Shown piece by piece: positions 1 through 9,819 of a stretch of 64,000 nt of DNA (position 1 is its first letter; every line of letters begins with the position of its first letter). Location of the stretch: contig JASFAU010000005.1 in NCBI GenBank assembly GCA_039704465.1, positions 1,407,148 to 1,471,147 on the forward strand. The letters are read 5' to 3'. Under the pieces are notes generated by a model that ran no database searches, had not been told where the DNA came from, and worked only from the letters and a program-made list of their open reading frames with translations. The stretch comes from Plasmodiophora brassicae. Its lineage: Eukaryota > Endomyxa > Phytomyxea > Plasmodiophorida > Plasmodiophoridae. The position numbers were made by a program, and so were the translations under genes.

Positions 1-1272
1 CAGGTCGGTGTGTGCCGCCGTCGAGACGCGTATCAGGGCGTCGAAGAGCGCGAACTTGAAGCGTTCCAGGTCGATGGTCAGGCCCGCGTCCGGGTTGATG
101 CACTCCCGGCCGACTTCGTGCCCGTCGAACTCCCACTGGTCGTACGCGTTGCTGATCGCGCAGCGATCGCTGGTCGCCGTCGCGACGTAATGCGTCATGT
201 GGACCAGGCCGAGCTGATGGTTCAGCACCGGGTACAGGTCGTTGGCGAACCCGGGCGGGACGACCTCGATGACGACCGCGTTCGGCGGCAGGGCGATGCC
301 CATGGCCAGGCCGGCGCCGTGCGCTGCCACAAAGATGTCGGTCCGGGCCATCACCTGGAACTGCTCGGCGAGCGTCATCGACGAGTCGCCCCGGCCGCCA
401 AAGTCGACGACGTCGACGACGACCCGCGCCGCCCAGCGCCGCCCGATCAGGTCGACAAGGTCGTCGACGTTCGTGAACCTTCGGTAGTGGGGGCGCTGCA
501 GAATCGTGATCCGGTACGGCTGCTGGCTCCAGCCGACGACGTGCCGCTCGAGCCTGAAATGCGCATAGACGAACCGGCGCATGGCGTACGCCGTTGCCGC
601 CGACCGGCAGACGCCAAACGCGGGTATGCGCCTGGTGGAGAAGCAGGCCGACGTCGGCGTCTGGTCGGCGAACTCGAGCACGGGGCGCAGGCCACGCACG
701 CGCCCGGCTTCGTCGGCGAACGCGGTGATGAGCGGCTTCAGCACCTGCATCCAGGGGCCGTCCAGCGTGCCGCCGGTCGTCGACCCGCATTCGGCGTGGT
801 GGAACCGGATCGTCGTGATGGGCGCCGCGTCCGCGTCCATCAGGGCGCCGAACACGCCGCACAGACTGAGGCCCATGTGGCCCAGCGACGGGAGCTCGTG
901 CGTGTACAGGAGCGACGCGCCCGACGTGCACGCCGGGTCCACCTCGATCCGCTGCGACTCCAGCTGGCACCTCGGTGCGAATCGTGTCGTCCAGTTGCAG
1001 GGCAGCCTGGGCGCCGCAAACGGGACCAGGGCGAGGTCGGGGACGACGACGGCACTGTCGTGAACAACGGTGGCAGGCGGCGCGTCTGCACCAGCCGTAC
1101 TACACGGTACGCCCGCCGACTGAACCAGGGCGTCGCGTTCGCTCCTCAGCATGACCATGGCCGTCCACGTCATCGTGATCACGCTCGTACTGGCCAGGGC
1201 GATGACGACAGCCAACAGCCACCGGCGGTTGCTGCTGGGCGACGACCCCCGGTAGCAGACCACCGACGCCAT
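1..1272 (-). CDS. GT61-family glycosyltransferase, type II membrane protein (C-terminus beyond window edge)
   Basis: One uninterrupted frame of 424 codons runs from an ATG at 1272 to the left edge, so the C-terminus is missing. Residues about 18-41 form a hydrophobic signal anchor (WLLAVVIALASTSVITM), which predicts a Golgi/ER type II membrane enzyme. The catalytic half carries the GT61 (DUF563) signature: a conserved arginine region (ITILQRPHYRRF) and then ARTDIFVAAHGAGLAMG, the H-G-A-G-L motif, followed by hydrophobic strands and VVIEVVPP. Members of this family transfer pentoses or GlcNAc to protein or glycan acceptors in the secretory pathway; the substrate here cannot be told. The 444-residue open frame on the opposite strand is a GC-driven shadow. 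The gene lies tail-ward of the duplicated transferase at 1337-2269 on the same strand, 64 bp away. Confidence 0.8.
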   Translation of the reverse strand, partial: MASVVCYRGSSPSSNRRWLLAVVIALASTSVITMTWTAMVMLRSERDALVQSAGVPCSTAGADAPPATVVHDSAVVVPDLALVPFAAPRLPCNWTTRFAPRCQLESQRIEVDPACTSGASLLYTHELPSLGHMGLSLCGVFGALMDADAAPITTIRFHHAECGSTTGGTLDGPWMQVLKPLITAFADEAGRVRGLRPVLEFADQTPTSACFSTRRIPAFGVCRSAATAYAMRRFVYAHFRLERHVVGWSQQPYRITILQRPHYRRFTNVDDLVDLIGRRWAARVVVDVVDFGGRGDSSMTLAEQFQVMARTDIFVAAHGAGLAMGIALPPNAVVIEVVPPGFANDLYPVLNHQLGLVHMTHYVATATSDRCAISNAYDQWEFDGHEVGRECINPDAGLTIDLERFKFALFDALIRVSTAAHTDL

Positions 1273-1336
1273 TCGTTGCCGATATCGAAGGGGGCCGCTC
1301 GGCAGACAGCAACCCGTCCCACCTCTGTGTATTGGA

Positions 1337-2269
1337 TTACTTGACGAACTTGAGCAGCTCCTCCTTCTTCGTGTCGTGGCCGACCTTGAAGTTGGCGTGG
1401 ACGATGATGGGCCCCTCCGGGTGGACGGTCCAGTTGTACCCGCCGTTGTAGAACATGGTCCACCCGTTCGGGAACCGGTCCTGCTCCAGGACGAGCAGGC
1501 GGAAGCGCCCCGCCCAGCCCGGGTACAGCCCGTGCCACGCCTGCTGGTCGTGCATGTACGACCCGGACGCGGCCGCGTTGATCCACGCCTCGACGTAGGC
1601 CAGGGCGGCCGGGTTCGACTTGGCGTACACGAACGCGGTGCAGACGTTGCTCGGGACGCTGTCGTGCGGCACGGCGATGTCGTAGTCGTCCATGACGGTC
1701 TTCAGGAAGTCGTACGGGTTCGACCGCCAGATCATGTCCGTGTCGACGTACAGGACGTTGACGCCCAGCTTCAGGAACGCGAAGATGAACGCCGGCCGGG
1801 ATTTCGTCAGCTCGCTGAACTCGTTGGTCGCGTACTCGACCTTGTGGTAGGCCGAGTCGGGCGCGAACGGCGGGATGTACGTCCGGTCGGGGTAATGCTT
1901 CGACAGGACGTCGTAGGCCGGCCGGTCCAGGCAGACGACCAGGAGGTTGTTGACGCCGGCCCGGCGGATCGACGTCTCCAGCATTTCGAACAGGTCGAGG
2001 TACTCGAACGTGACACCGACGACGGTCACCTGGTTGTCGTCGTTCACGATGCCGTTCAGCATCTCGCGCGTAGGTGGCCAATCCGGTTTGACGCCCGCAT
2101 GGCTTGCCTGCGCTGCCTCTGGCAGTACGGGTTGGGGACCTGATTTCACCTCCACGATCTTCGTGAGCCGTTGGGCACCGGCGCCGGCGTAGGAGACCAG
2201 GAGGAGGACGCATGCGAACACGCTGAACGCGGTCGCGACCAGCACGAGGCGCATGTCGCGACGCGCCAT
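1337..2269 (-). CDS. Nucleotide-diphospho-sugar transferase (PF03407 type), tandem copy 1
   Basis: Single-exon gene of about 310 codons. I chose the ATG at 2269 (MARRDMRLV) because it directly precedes a hydrophobic signal anchor (LVATAFSVFACVLLLVSYAG) and is shared with copy 2; the frame stays open upstream to 2344. The catalytic domain shows LLVVCLDRPAYDVLSK, the DxD metal/nucleotide-sugar site in NVLYVDTDMIWRSNP, a conserved HDQQAWH, and the C-terminal PIIVHANFKVGHD. This order matches the Nucleotid_trans (GT77-like) family of plant and protist glycosyltransferases. The predicted protein is a type II Golgi enzyme of unknown acceptor. It is a close duplicate of 3427-4359 on the same strand, differing mainly in the stem region and at scattered substitutions. 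Confidence 0.85.
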   Translation of the reverse strand: MARRDMRLVLVATAFSVFACVLLLVSYAGAGAQRLTKIVEVKSGPQPVLPEAAQASHAGVKPDWPPTREMLNGIVNDDNQVTVVGVTFEYLDLFEMLETSIRRAGVNNLLVVCLDRPAYDVLSKHYPDRTYIPPFAPDSAYHKVEYATNEFSELTKSRPAFIFAFLKLGVNVLYVDTDMIWRSNPYDFLKTVMDDYDIAVPHDSVPSNVCTAFVYAKSNPAALAYVEAWINAAASGSYMHDQQAWHGLYPGWAGRFRLLVLEQDRFPNGWTMFYNGGYNWTVHPEGPIIVHANFKVGHDTKKEELLKFVK

Positions 2270-2398
2270 CCCGTCTGCTGGCACGTAACAAGTCAGGTTA
2301 GAATAAGGACCACCGACCTGCCGAGCAACCTGGCTGACGACCAAACAGGGCAGTGACTGACAGAGCAGGGTCGCGCTCGGGACCTTGGTTGGTTGTTC

Positions 2399-2631
2399 AG
2401 GCCGCCAACCGCATCCTCTTGCAAATTGATGATCCGTTTTCGAAGCATCATCCTGTCGAAGTTACGCGGCGAACCATTTGTACCTGAGACACGGCCTCGG
2501 CCTGTGCAGAGACGATGTCCAACCGTGCACTAGGATTTCTGCAGAGATGGTTTGATCGTTACGTTATCTAGTTGGGGAACTGGGGTGCCCTTCCAACGTC
2601 ACTGAACGGCCTGTCTGAACTCGTCGGCAAA
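2399..2631. repeat. Upstream segment duplicated at 4681-4907
   Basis: This stretch aligns base for base, with a few substitutions and small indels, to 4681-4907. Shared landmarks are CCGCATCCTCT, AGCATCATCCTGTCGAAGTT and TTGGGGAACTGGGGTGCCC. Together with the two transferase genes it shows that the duplication unit included the 5' flanking DNA. A minus-strand reading frame ending in FADEFRQAVQ and a stop at 2599 is conserved in the second copy (FADEFSQAVQY, stop at 4871), so this may be the 3' end of an older coding segment. Confidence 0.75.
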
Positions 2632-3426
2632 CTGTTTCGTTGTGCACCAGACGGCTACGTCGGCCAGCCCTTGCGTTGGTACAAGGTTCAGACCCAGACT
2701 GCTGAAGCCATAGCCAGACACAGAACTGTACCTCGGGGTGACAACTAGGCTGCAGCAGCATGCACGTTCAACGCGAATAACGTGATCCCGGGTGCGTCCC
2801 ACCAAGCAGGACCAATTAACTGGGACTCGTCGAGAGGAAACATCACCGTACGCGACAAGGCGATAATGTCCCGGCGCCTGATGGCCCCTGACTGTCCTCT
2901 ATCACGAACTTGCATGAATGCTAGCACCGGGTTACAAACCGATGTCGATCCGACCTTATTGTTTGCCAGGGACAGCATTTGTAGATTAAGCAGCTGTATT
3001 GTTTGCCACGTACAAACGCGATACCCAGGGCGAAGGGGACGCTTTCCCCAGGTACATTGTTACGGAGAGCAGTACTGTGGCCATTCCGCTAGGAAGTCTC
3101 TACAATCCGGCGCCGTTCACATGTGATTTGGAGACCGACGTCAGAGCCCACCCGTCGGGGTTTCAAATCCAACTTACGGGTCGCGTTCTACGGCCAGCGA
3201 AGGCGACTTGACAGAGCGCCGCGGGCGCATAATGGCAACTGATGAAATGCAAGGGGAAACAATACTCCAGAACAAGATCACAGGATCCGTTGTACAGCAT
3301 CACCCGGGTCCGTCAACGTTACCGCAATCAGGCTGATACATCACACCCAAGAACAGCCTATGCCATCTTGTGCCGACGCCAAGGGGACGACTTCTGTGGC
3401 GACATGGATGTTCATCGGTTTAGGTG
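2632..3426. other. Intergenic spacer, no gene recognised
   Basis: About 0.8 kb between the duplicated upstream segment and the stop of transferase copy 2. Only short, unrelated open frames occur on either strand, and base composition is less GC-rich than the flanking genes. I see no conserved motif, RNA gene or mobile element. Confidence 0.5.
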
Positions 3427-4359
3427 TCATTTGGCGAACCTGAGCAAGGCCTGCTTCTTCTTGTCGTGACCGACCATGTAGTTGGCGTGGACGATGATGG
3501 GCCCTTCTGGGTGGAGGTTCCAATTGTAGCCGCCGTTCTGGAACATGGTGCGTCCATTCGGGAACCGGTCCTGCTCCAGGACGAGCAGGCGGAAGCGCCC
3601 CGCCCAGCCCGGGTACAGCCCGTGCCACGCCGACTGGTCGTGTATGTACGACCCGGACGCGGCCTCGTTCATCCACGCCTCGACGTAGGCCAGGGCGGCC
3701 GGGTTCGACTTGGCGTACACGAGCGCGGTGCAGACGTTGCTTGGGACGCTGTCGTGAGGCACGGCGATGTCGTAGTCGTCCATGACGGTCTTCAGGAAGT
3801 CGTACGGGTTCGACCGCCAGATCATGTCCGTGTCGACGTACAGGACGTTGACGCCCAGCTTCAGGAACGCGAGGATGAACGCCGGCCGGGATTTCGTCAG
3901 CTCCTTGAATTCCTCCGTCCGGTACTCGACCTTGTGCCAGGGCGAGTCGGGCGCGAATGGGGGGATGTACGTCCGGTTGGGATATTGTTTCGACAGGACG
4001 TCGTAGGCCGGCCTGTCCAGGCAGACGACCAGGAGGTTGTTGACGCCGGCCCGGCGGATCGACGACTCCAGCATTTCGAACAGGTCGAGGTACTCAAACG
4101 TGACGCCGACCACTGTCACCTGGTTGTCGTCGTTCACTATGCCGTTCAGCATCTCGCGTGTAGGTGGCCAACCCGGTTTGTCGTCCGCGTGGCTTGCCTG
4201 TGCCGCCGCTGGTAGTACGGCAAGGGGACCTGATTTCACCTCGACAATCTTCGCGAGTTGTTGGGCACCGGTGCCGCCGTAGGACACCACGAGAAGTACG
4301 CATGCGAACACGCTGAACGCGGTCGCGGCCACCACGAGGCGCATGTCGCGACGCGCCAT
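3427..4359 (-). CDS. Nucleotide-diphospho-sugar transferase (PF03407 type), tandem copy 2
   Basis: Second tandem copy of the gene at 1337-2269, same strand, single exon, about 310 codons. The ATG at 4359 (MARRDMRLVV) precedes the signal anchor VAATAFSVFACVLLVVSYGG. All family landmarks are retained: LLVVCLDRPAYDVLSK, the DxD motif in NVLYVDTDMIWRSNP, HDQSAWH and PIIVHANYMVGHDKKK. Differences from copy 1 are mostly conservative, for example Y/H at the AWH..Y segment and KELTKS for SELTKS, so both look functional. Its 5' flank has about 200 bp (roughly 4460-4680) that copy 1 lacks. Acceptor substrate unknown; the location suggests shared duty with the neighbouring GT61 and FkbM genes in making or decorating surface glycans. 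Confidence 0.85.
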   Translation of the reverse strand: MARRDMRLVVAATAFSVFACVLLVVSYGGTGAQQLAKIVEVKSGPLAVLPAAAQASHADDKPGWPPTREMLNGIVNDDNQVTVVGVTFEYLDLFEMLESSIRRAGVNNLLVVCLDRPAYDVLSKQYPNRTYIPPFAPDSPWHKVEYRTEEFKELTKSRPAFILAFLKLGVNVLYVDTDMIWRSNPYDFLKTVMDDYDIAVPHDSVPSNVCTALVYAKSNPAALAYVEAWMNEAASGSYIHDQSAWHGLYPGWAGRFRLLVLEQDRFPNGRTMFQNGGYNWNLHPEGPIIVHANYMVGHDKKKQALLRFAK

Positions 4360-4680
4360 CCCGTCTGCTGGCACGTAACACGTCAGGTAGTCGAGGAGCC
4401 ACCTGACTGACGACCCGACAGGGCAGTGGCTGACAATGCAAGGTCGAGCTCTGGACCTTTGTTGCTGAGTGTGAAGAACTACCGAACGACGCTGGGCCTC
4501 GACAGTGTGCGACGAGTACCGATCGCGTGGCGTATGGGATAGACGTGAGAATGCTGACTGAGAGCCAGGGCGCGGCAGGTGAAGGCCTTGGTCGCGGCAC
4601 GTGGCTTGGTGCCGGAAGGTGGCTAGGTGCCGGAAGAGGAGTGGTGTGAGTCATGGTGGTGGAGATGACTCATGACACTG

Positions 4681-4907
4681 AGGCCTTCAACCGCATCCTC
4701 TAGCAAATTGATGTTCCGTTTCCGAAGCATCATCCTGTCGAAGTTACGCGGCGAACCAATTATACGCGAGACGCGGCCTTGGCCTGTGCAGAGACGCTGT
4801 CCAACGATATCTGCAGAGAGGGGTTCAACGTTATGTGATCCAATTGGGGAACTGGGGTGCCCTTCCAGCGTCAGTACTGGACGGCCTGACTGAACTCGTC
4901 GGCGAAC
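4681..4907. repeat. Upstream segment duplicated from or to 2399-2631
   Basis: Second copy of the 5' flanking segment described at 2399-2631. On the minus strand it keeps a frame that reads RILVRRVIFRFADEFSQAVQ and then stops at 4871. This is the same tail as in the first copy and hints at a decayed coding 3' end rather than pure regulatory DNA. Confidence 0.7.
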
Positions 4908-5111
4908 CGGAAGATGACGCGCCGTACGAGAATCCTGGCACCGGACGGACGGTTGCTAAAGTTTCACAGTGGCATTCTGGCGCTGGGCAGCGTATTCGGG
5001 CCGGCAGCACACCATCGGGCGTGGACTGTTGCTGTTCGTATCGCGCGGCCTCAGCCTGGTTTCGTGTCCAGTACACTCAGTCGACAGCTGGGTGCCCACC
5101 GGTGATCACCA

Positions 5112-6535
5112 ATGCTGGGCGCCTTCGGCAAGTCGTCGTCAAAGCACCACCAGGGCAAGTCGTTCTGGTCGACGCATTCCGGCGCTCGCCTCGCGCTGAT
5201 CCCCGTGTCCATCATCATCCTGGCGGCCTGGCTAACGATGCGATCTGCGACCGACGGCGTCACCGTCCGGGTTCGCGACAGTCGCCCTGTTGCAGGGCAC
5301 CCGACGAACCAGATGACGTTCTCGACCGGGCTGCATCGGCGCCCGATCAACCCGCCGCCGCCCTACTTCATCAACGACGCGTTCCGCCGGGTCGGCTACG
5401 TGGGCGGCACCGCCAAACAGGTGTCGCGCCTGCTGGAGCGCGATACGGCCGTGATGGCCCCGTACGACACGGTCGTCGATATCGGCGCGTACGCCATCGC
5501 TGTGCTGCGTACCCGTACCCCTGGCCAGGAACGCTGACAGCGCCCCTGTTGTACAGGTTCGACGGCGTGGATTACACTGTGCCGGCCTATAAGCTCGGCT
5601 ACATTGTGTAAGCCCGTTTCGGTGGGCGATGTTCAGGTTGGGCTGACCGAACGCCGCTGGCTGACCCTAGGTATACGTTCGAGCCGGATCCCCAGAACCG
5701 CAACCGGCTGCTGTCAAGCATACACGGCGAGGGATGGAAGGAGGGCGCCGACTACACGCTGATCGTCCCGACGGCATCGACCACGATCGCCGACATCCGC
5801 GCGCAGATCGACCAGGTCCTCAAGGTGCAACAGCATCGCAAGCACATGTACGTGCCATTGTGGACCTGCCCGACGTGTTTGGGGCGCCCCGGGAATGGGC
5901 TGACTGTCGCCATGATCAGATTCGTTATCGGGGCCGGGTGCGGTGGCGAGCGGGCGACGTTCGCGCTGACCAAGAGCGAGGAGCTGGCCGAGGTCGTCCC
6001 GATCCAGCAGGGCACGGTCCTGGATCCGTCCGCCCGCACCGTCGAGATCGTGCCGCTGCAGGGCATCATCCCCGACGACGCTATGATCTACATCCTCAAG
6101 GTCGACGTACAAGGTCTGGTCATGTGTCCCAGTCGGCAGGCGCGCTGGGCTAGGAGTGTGACACATTGGCAGGCCACGAGAAGGCCGTGTTCGACGGCAG
6201 CGGTGGGCGGCCGCTCTTCGATCGCGTCCGTTCGCTGGCGTTGGAGTTCTGGCCCGAGGGCCTCCACAGGTCGGGTCGATCACGCCCGTCCCCCACCTCC
6301 CCCCTGCAATCGGTTTGACGTCGCGCCGCCCCTCTGCAGCCGTGGGTCGGATCCGGTCGCTGTCCTCGAGCGCATCTACGCCGAGTACGGCATGACCTGC
6401 TACGACATGGGGTTCCACGAGAAGTACATCCCGGCGAACCGCGACGGCGAGATTGGCGCGTACGTCCGGTTCCTGCTCGGCATTCCCAGGAGCCTGGACA
6501 TCCTCGGCGGGTGGGAGGACCTCGTCTGCATGTGA
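5112..6535 (+). CDS. FkbM-family methyltransferase, membrane-anchored (6 exons)
   Basis: The ATG at 5112 opens a protein with a signal anchor (ALIPVSIIILAAWLTM) near residue 30. The SAM-binding motif I (DTVVDIGAFDG) is rebuilt by splicing 5112-5488 to 5557-5607, and exon 3 begins at 5671 with YTFEPDPQNRNRL, the FkbM acidic-loop motif. Further exons give FVIGAGCGGERATFAL, then MIYILKVDVQG joined to HEKAVFDG (the family's K-D-V-Q-G-H-E motif), LALEFWPEGLH, and a final exon ending in LDILGGWEDLVCM. Introns are 60-90 nt, GT-AG, in matching phase. FkbM proteins are SAM-dependent O-methyltransferases, often acting on sugars or lipids. The anchor predicts a secretory location and fits the adjoining glycosyltransferases. 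It converges with the gene ending at 6648. Confidence 0.85.
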
Positions 6536-6647
6536 CGTTGACCAGGACGGCTCCCGCAGCGCCCGACGCACCCAGCCAGCCCAGCTACTGCAATCAAAGA
6601 GAAACCCAGCATGGCCTGGCATTCACGTTTGCGATGTTGCTGCTGTA

Positions 6648-9600
6648 TCAATAGCAGTGCGCCAGGTTGTCGGCGACGAAGCGCTCCAGGACCATGTTGA
6701 TCTCGGTCATCATCTCGGCCGTGACGTAATTCGCGTCCCGTACGGCGAAGCGCTCCTCCCATCGGCGGGCGGGGCCGCCGGCGCGCGCCGCCTCCGAGAT
6801 CGACGTCGGGTTGGCGGCATCCCTCGGCGGCACCAGCCTGTACACGTCGTGGCCAACGCCGTCGGCGAACGCCATCTGCATCACACTGGGTCAGAGAGAG
6901 AGAGAGAGAGAGAGAGAGATACCCAGTGCCCGGCAGGGACCAGCCGTCGTGGCAGGTTGGGTTCGTACGTACCCCCCAGTACGGCTCGATGTGGTAGTAG
7001 CGGGGCGCGAACCAGAGCAGGGCCTGCCCTCGCGACATGAAGACCAGGTTGGACAGGGCATTGCCCTCGGACGCGATCGTCAGCGCGGGGCCGTCCAGGC
7101 ACCTCTCCGTGTGCATCTGGACGTCCTGCGACGGGTGGAAGTCGAACACGTCGACGGGCAGGTCCAGCTCCTGGCGGACGTCGTCCTCCAGCTTGGCGAC
7201 GTCCTGGAACATGCGCCCGGCGCTCGCCCGACTGATGATGCTGACCCGGCACGGCGCGATCTGACGGTTGGGCGCCGGCAGAGGCTTGCCGATCAGGTCG
7301 GCGTACAGGGCGCGTCGCATGGCGTCGGCGGCGCCGGGGAACGTGTGCCACTGCGACCCGGCCTCGACCACCATGCAGTACTCTAGCTGGACGCTGACGC
7401 CGTCGGGGATGCCGTCGAAGCGCGTCTGCGGCGGGTCCATGAACCCGGACGAGACGCGCTCGATGCCCTTCATGAATTCGTCCTGGCCGGGGGTCGGCCT
7501 GGCGTACACCCGGTACTGGGCGAACCGGGGCACTTCGCCGGCGCGCCCGGCCAGCGCCACGATGGGCGGGATGATCGTGTTCTCCACCCAGTGCGCCATG
7601 TGGGGCGCGCGCGGGTTCGGGAACACGAACGTCAGGCCGGGCACGACCTGCAGGTCGTCCCTGGTCCCGTCCTGCAGGTTGCCGCCCGCCAGGAACTTGG
7701 ACTTGTAGTACAGGACGATGACCGGGTTGGACGGGACGCGCGTCGGCAGGCGGTACTGCCCGGGGACGGCCGTTGCCGGCGCCGGCTTCATCGGGTCCCA
7801 CGACAGCGGCGGGATGTCGCGCGAGTACCCGGCCACCAGGGCTGGGCGCAGGTCGAACGGCGACCAGTGGTCCCAGCGCTCCAGCACCGAACGCAGCTGT
7901 CCCTGGACGGCGTCCTTCGGGGCAGGCGCCTGCCAGACAGGGCGGGTCAGCCGACAGCCGACCAACCCGTACGCCGAGGGCACACCGACCTTGAATACGG
8001 TCACCGTGACGCCCAGCATGGACGAGAGCGCCTCGACGCGCTCCAGGTCGGTCGCCGTGCGGGTCGCCTGGGCGCCGAGCTGGTCGGTGACCAGCCAGAC
8101 GGAGGCGCCCGGCCGAAGAGCCATCATCTGGGACACCGACACGGGTCAGGGGATCGCACAACGTGACCGAGACACGGGAAGTACCTCGTCGATGCTGTCG
8201 ACGCCGGGCAGGACGAGGACCTGCGAGAAGTCGATCATGGCGATGCGGGGGAGCGGCCGGTCGTCGACGGTGCCCCACTGCCTGATCTGGAAGCCGGCGT
8301 CGCGGGCCGCATCGAACAGGAACGCCATGTCGGCGAGGCGCGGGTCGGCGAACGCGATCCGGCCGGGCGCGTTCACCGAATGGCTGAACCGGGCCGACAG
8401 CCCGTAGATGTCCGGGTCGTCCAGCGGCATGACGTGCTTGGCGAACCGGACCAGGTGGTCGCGAGCCGTGTGCAGGGCGTTCCGGGCGCGGTTGCGCACC
8501 AGCTGGGTGCCCCGACGCGACGCCAGGGCGCGATGCACCCAGCCGGCGACGCCGACGGTCAGCTGAGCGGCGCAGGACGGCGCCTCGAAGCGCAGCGCGC
8601 CGACCGGCACGATCTGCTCCAGCATGTGCCCGAGCAGGCCGTTCTTCAGCGGCGCCGACCCGCCGACGACCCACTGCGTCCCGGGGCGGTCCTCGAGCAG
8701 GTCGGCGAACGACACGAACGACGCGATACGGTCCAGGGCGCTGGCGACGCTGCCGAACGGACGCAGGTAGACGGACGCGTTGTGGGGGCAGTCGACGACC
8801 GGCTCCGTCTGACGAACAATGTCGACGCTGGGCGCATGGGCGCCGCAGCCGCGTATGGCGGCCGCCATGGCATCGAACTGGTCGTCGCTGTCCGCCACCA
8901 GGCCGATCGCCCAGGAGCCGTCGCCCTTCGTCGAGATCGACGCGCGCGTCACCGTGCAGGAGCAGGACGGGTGGCCGCTGGCGTCGACGCCGGGCAGGTC
9001 GCAGTGGACGTCGGACGACGACGCCGACGACGGCGTCACCTGCGACGCGTGCGCCTGCTCCGATTTCGACGTGCACGTCTCGGCGACCCGCTCGAGGTCC
9101 CTGGCCGGCATCGATCGCATCAGGTGCCGGACGACGCCGTGCTGGCGCTGCCTGTGCAATTGCAGGTCGTGCAGCAGGCACAGAACGGAGCTGGGCGGCG
9201 CGGTGTCGTCCTTGGCGTGCTGGCACAGTTGCCCGGCGCCCAGGTCGTCGAGTTCGGCTTCGAGCGGCGTGCGCTGCGAGCGCCCGTATTTGAACTCGAC
9301 GGCGGCGCCAGCGTCGGCGCTGGCGGCGGCGTGCTCGGCGAGGCAGGCGAGGAACGCGTCGGACTCGGCGACACGCTGCCGATGGGCGTCGACATCTTCC
9401 TGGGACGCATCGGGCAGAACAGGAGCAGGTTGCGGTGCTGCGGGCGACGGCGGCGGCGGCGTCGTCGTTGGTGTTGTTGCTGCTGCTGTCGCTGCTGGAG
9501 GCACCGCCGGCAGGGGATCGTGCCCCTGCGGATCCGGCGAGGTGGGCTGGTCGACGGCAGAAGGCACGACAGTCGCAGGGGCCGTCGACGTCGGTCCATC

Positions 9601-9819
9601 CTCGGCATGCAGTGCAACATCGTCGCCGGTCGTCGGGTCGCCCTGGGCGTCGCGTTGCAATACGCGCGGTGTGAACCCGAACTGCGAGACGATCGCCAGG
9701 CCGATCAGCAGGAACAGGCTAACGAGGGCAACGGGGATCACGCGCGTCCGTGCCGCCGGCCCTGCCGCCGCAGGAGGCGCAGAGCCCAGGAACGGGTCCG
9801 TCTCGTTCACCTCCGACAT
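6648..9819 (-). CDS. Large type II membrane protein with GT61-like C-terminal half (3 exons)
   Basis: Exons 9819-8185, 8127-6923 and 6885-6648 join in phase. The ATG at 9819 gives MSEVNETDPF, then a signal anchor (VIPVALVSLFLLIGLAIVSQ) at about residues 26-46, a Pro/Thr/Ala-rich stem (TPTTTPPPPSPAAP) and a long luminal region rich in Cys. The distal half resembles a GT61 core: VIVLYYKSK, RVSIISRASAGRMFQDV, a helix LEDDVRQEL, then LTIASEGNALSNLVFMSRGQ, FAPRYYHIEPYWG and a Tyr-rich end. At the place where GT61 enzymes have H-G-A-G-L this protein reads E-G-N-A-L, so activity is doubtful or the chemistry differs. Intron 1 is 57 bp. Intron 2 is only 37 bp and consists almost entirely of CT repeats. 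The 781-residue frame overlapping it (9226-6881) is a shadow. Confidence 0.7.
6893..6919. repeat. (GA)n/(CT)n microsatellite forming an intron's pyrimidine tract
   Basis: An uninterrupted GA dinucleotide run on the plus strand. On the coding (minus) strand it is the CT tract between the donor GTAT at 6922-6919 and the acceptor GACCCAG at 6886, so it makes up most of a 37-bp intron. Length variation here would change intron size but not the protein. Confidence 0.8.

Noticed and set aside
10..1344. 444-residue open frame on the plus strand
   Set aside because: Antisense to a well-supported GT61 gene; composition is Arg/Val/Asp-rich with no motif, as expected for the complement of GC-rich codons.
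6881..9226. 781-residue open frame on the minus strand
   Set aside because: Overlaps the real exons in another frame; Arg/Pro/Ala-rich with no domain. The true frames contain a signal anchor and GT61-like motifs and splice in phase.
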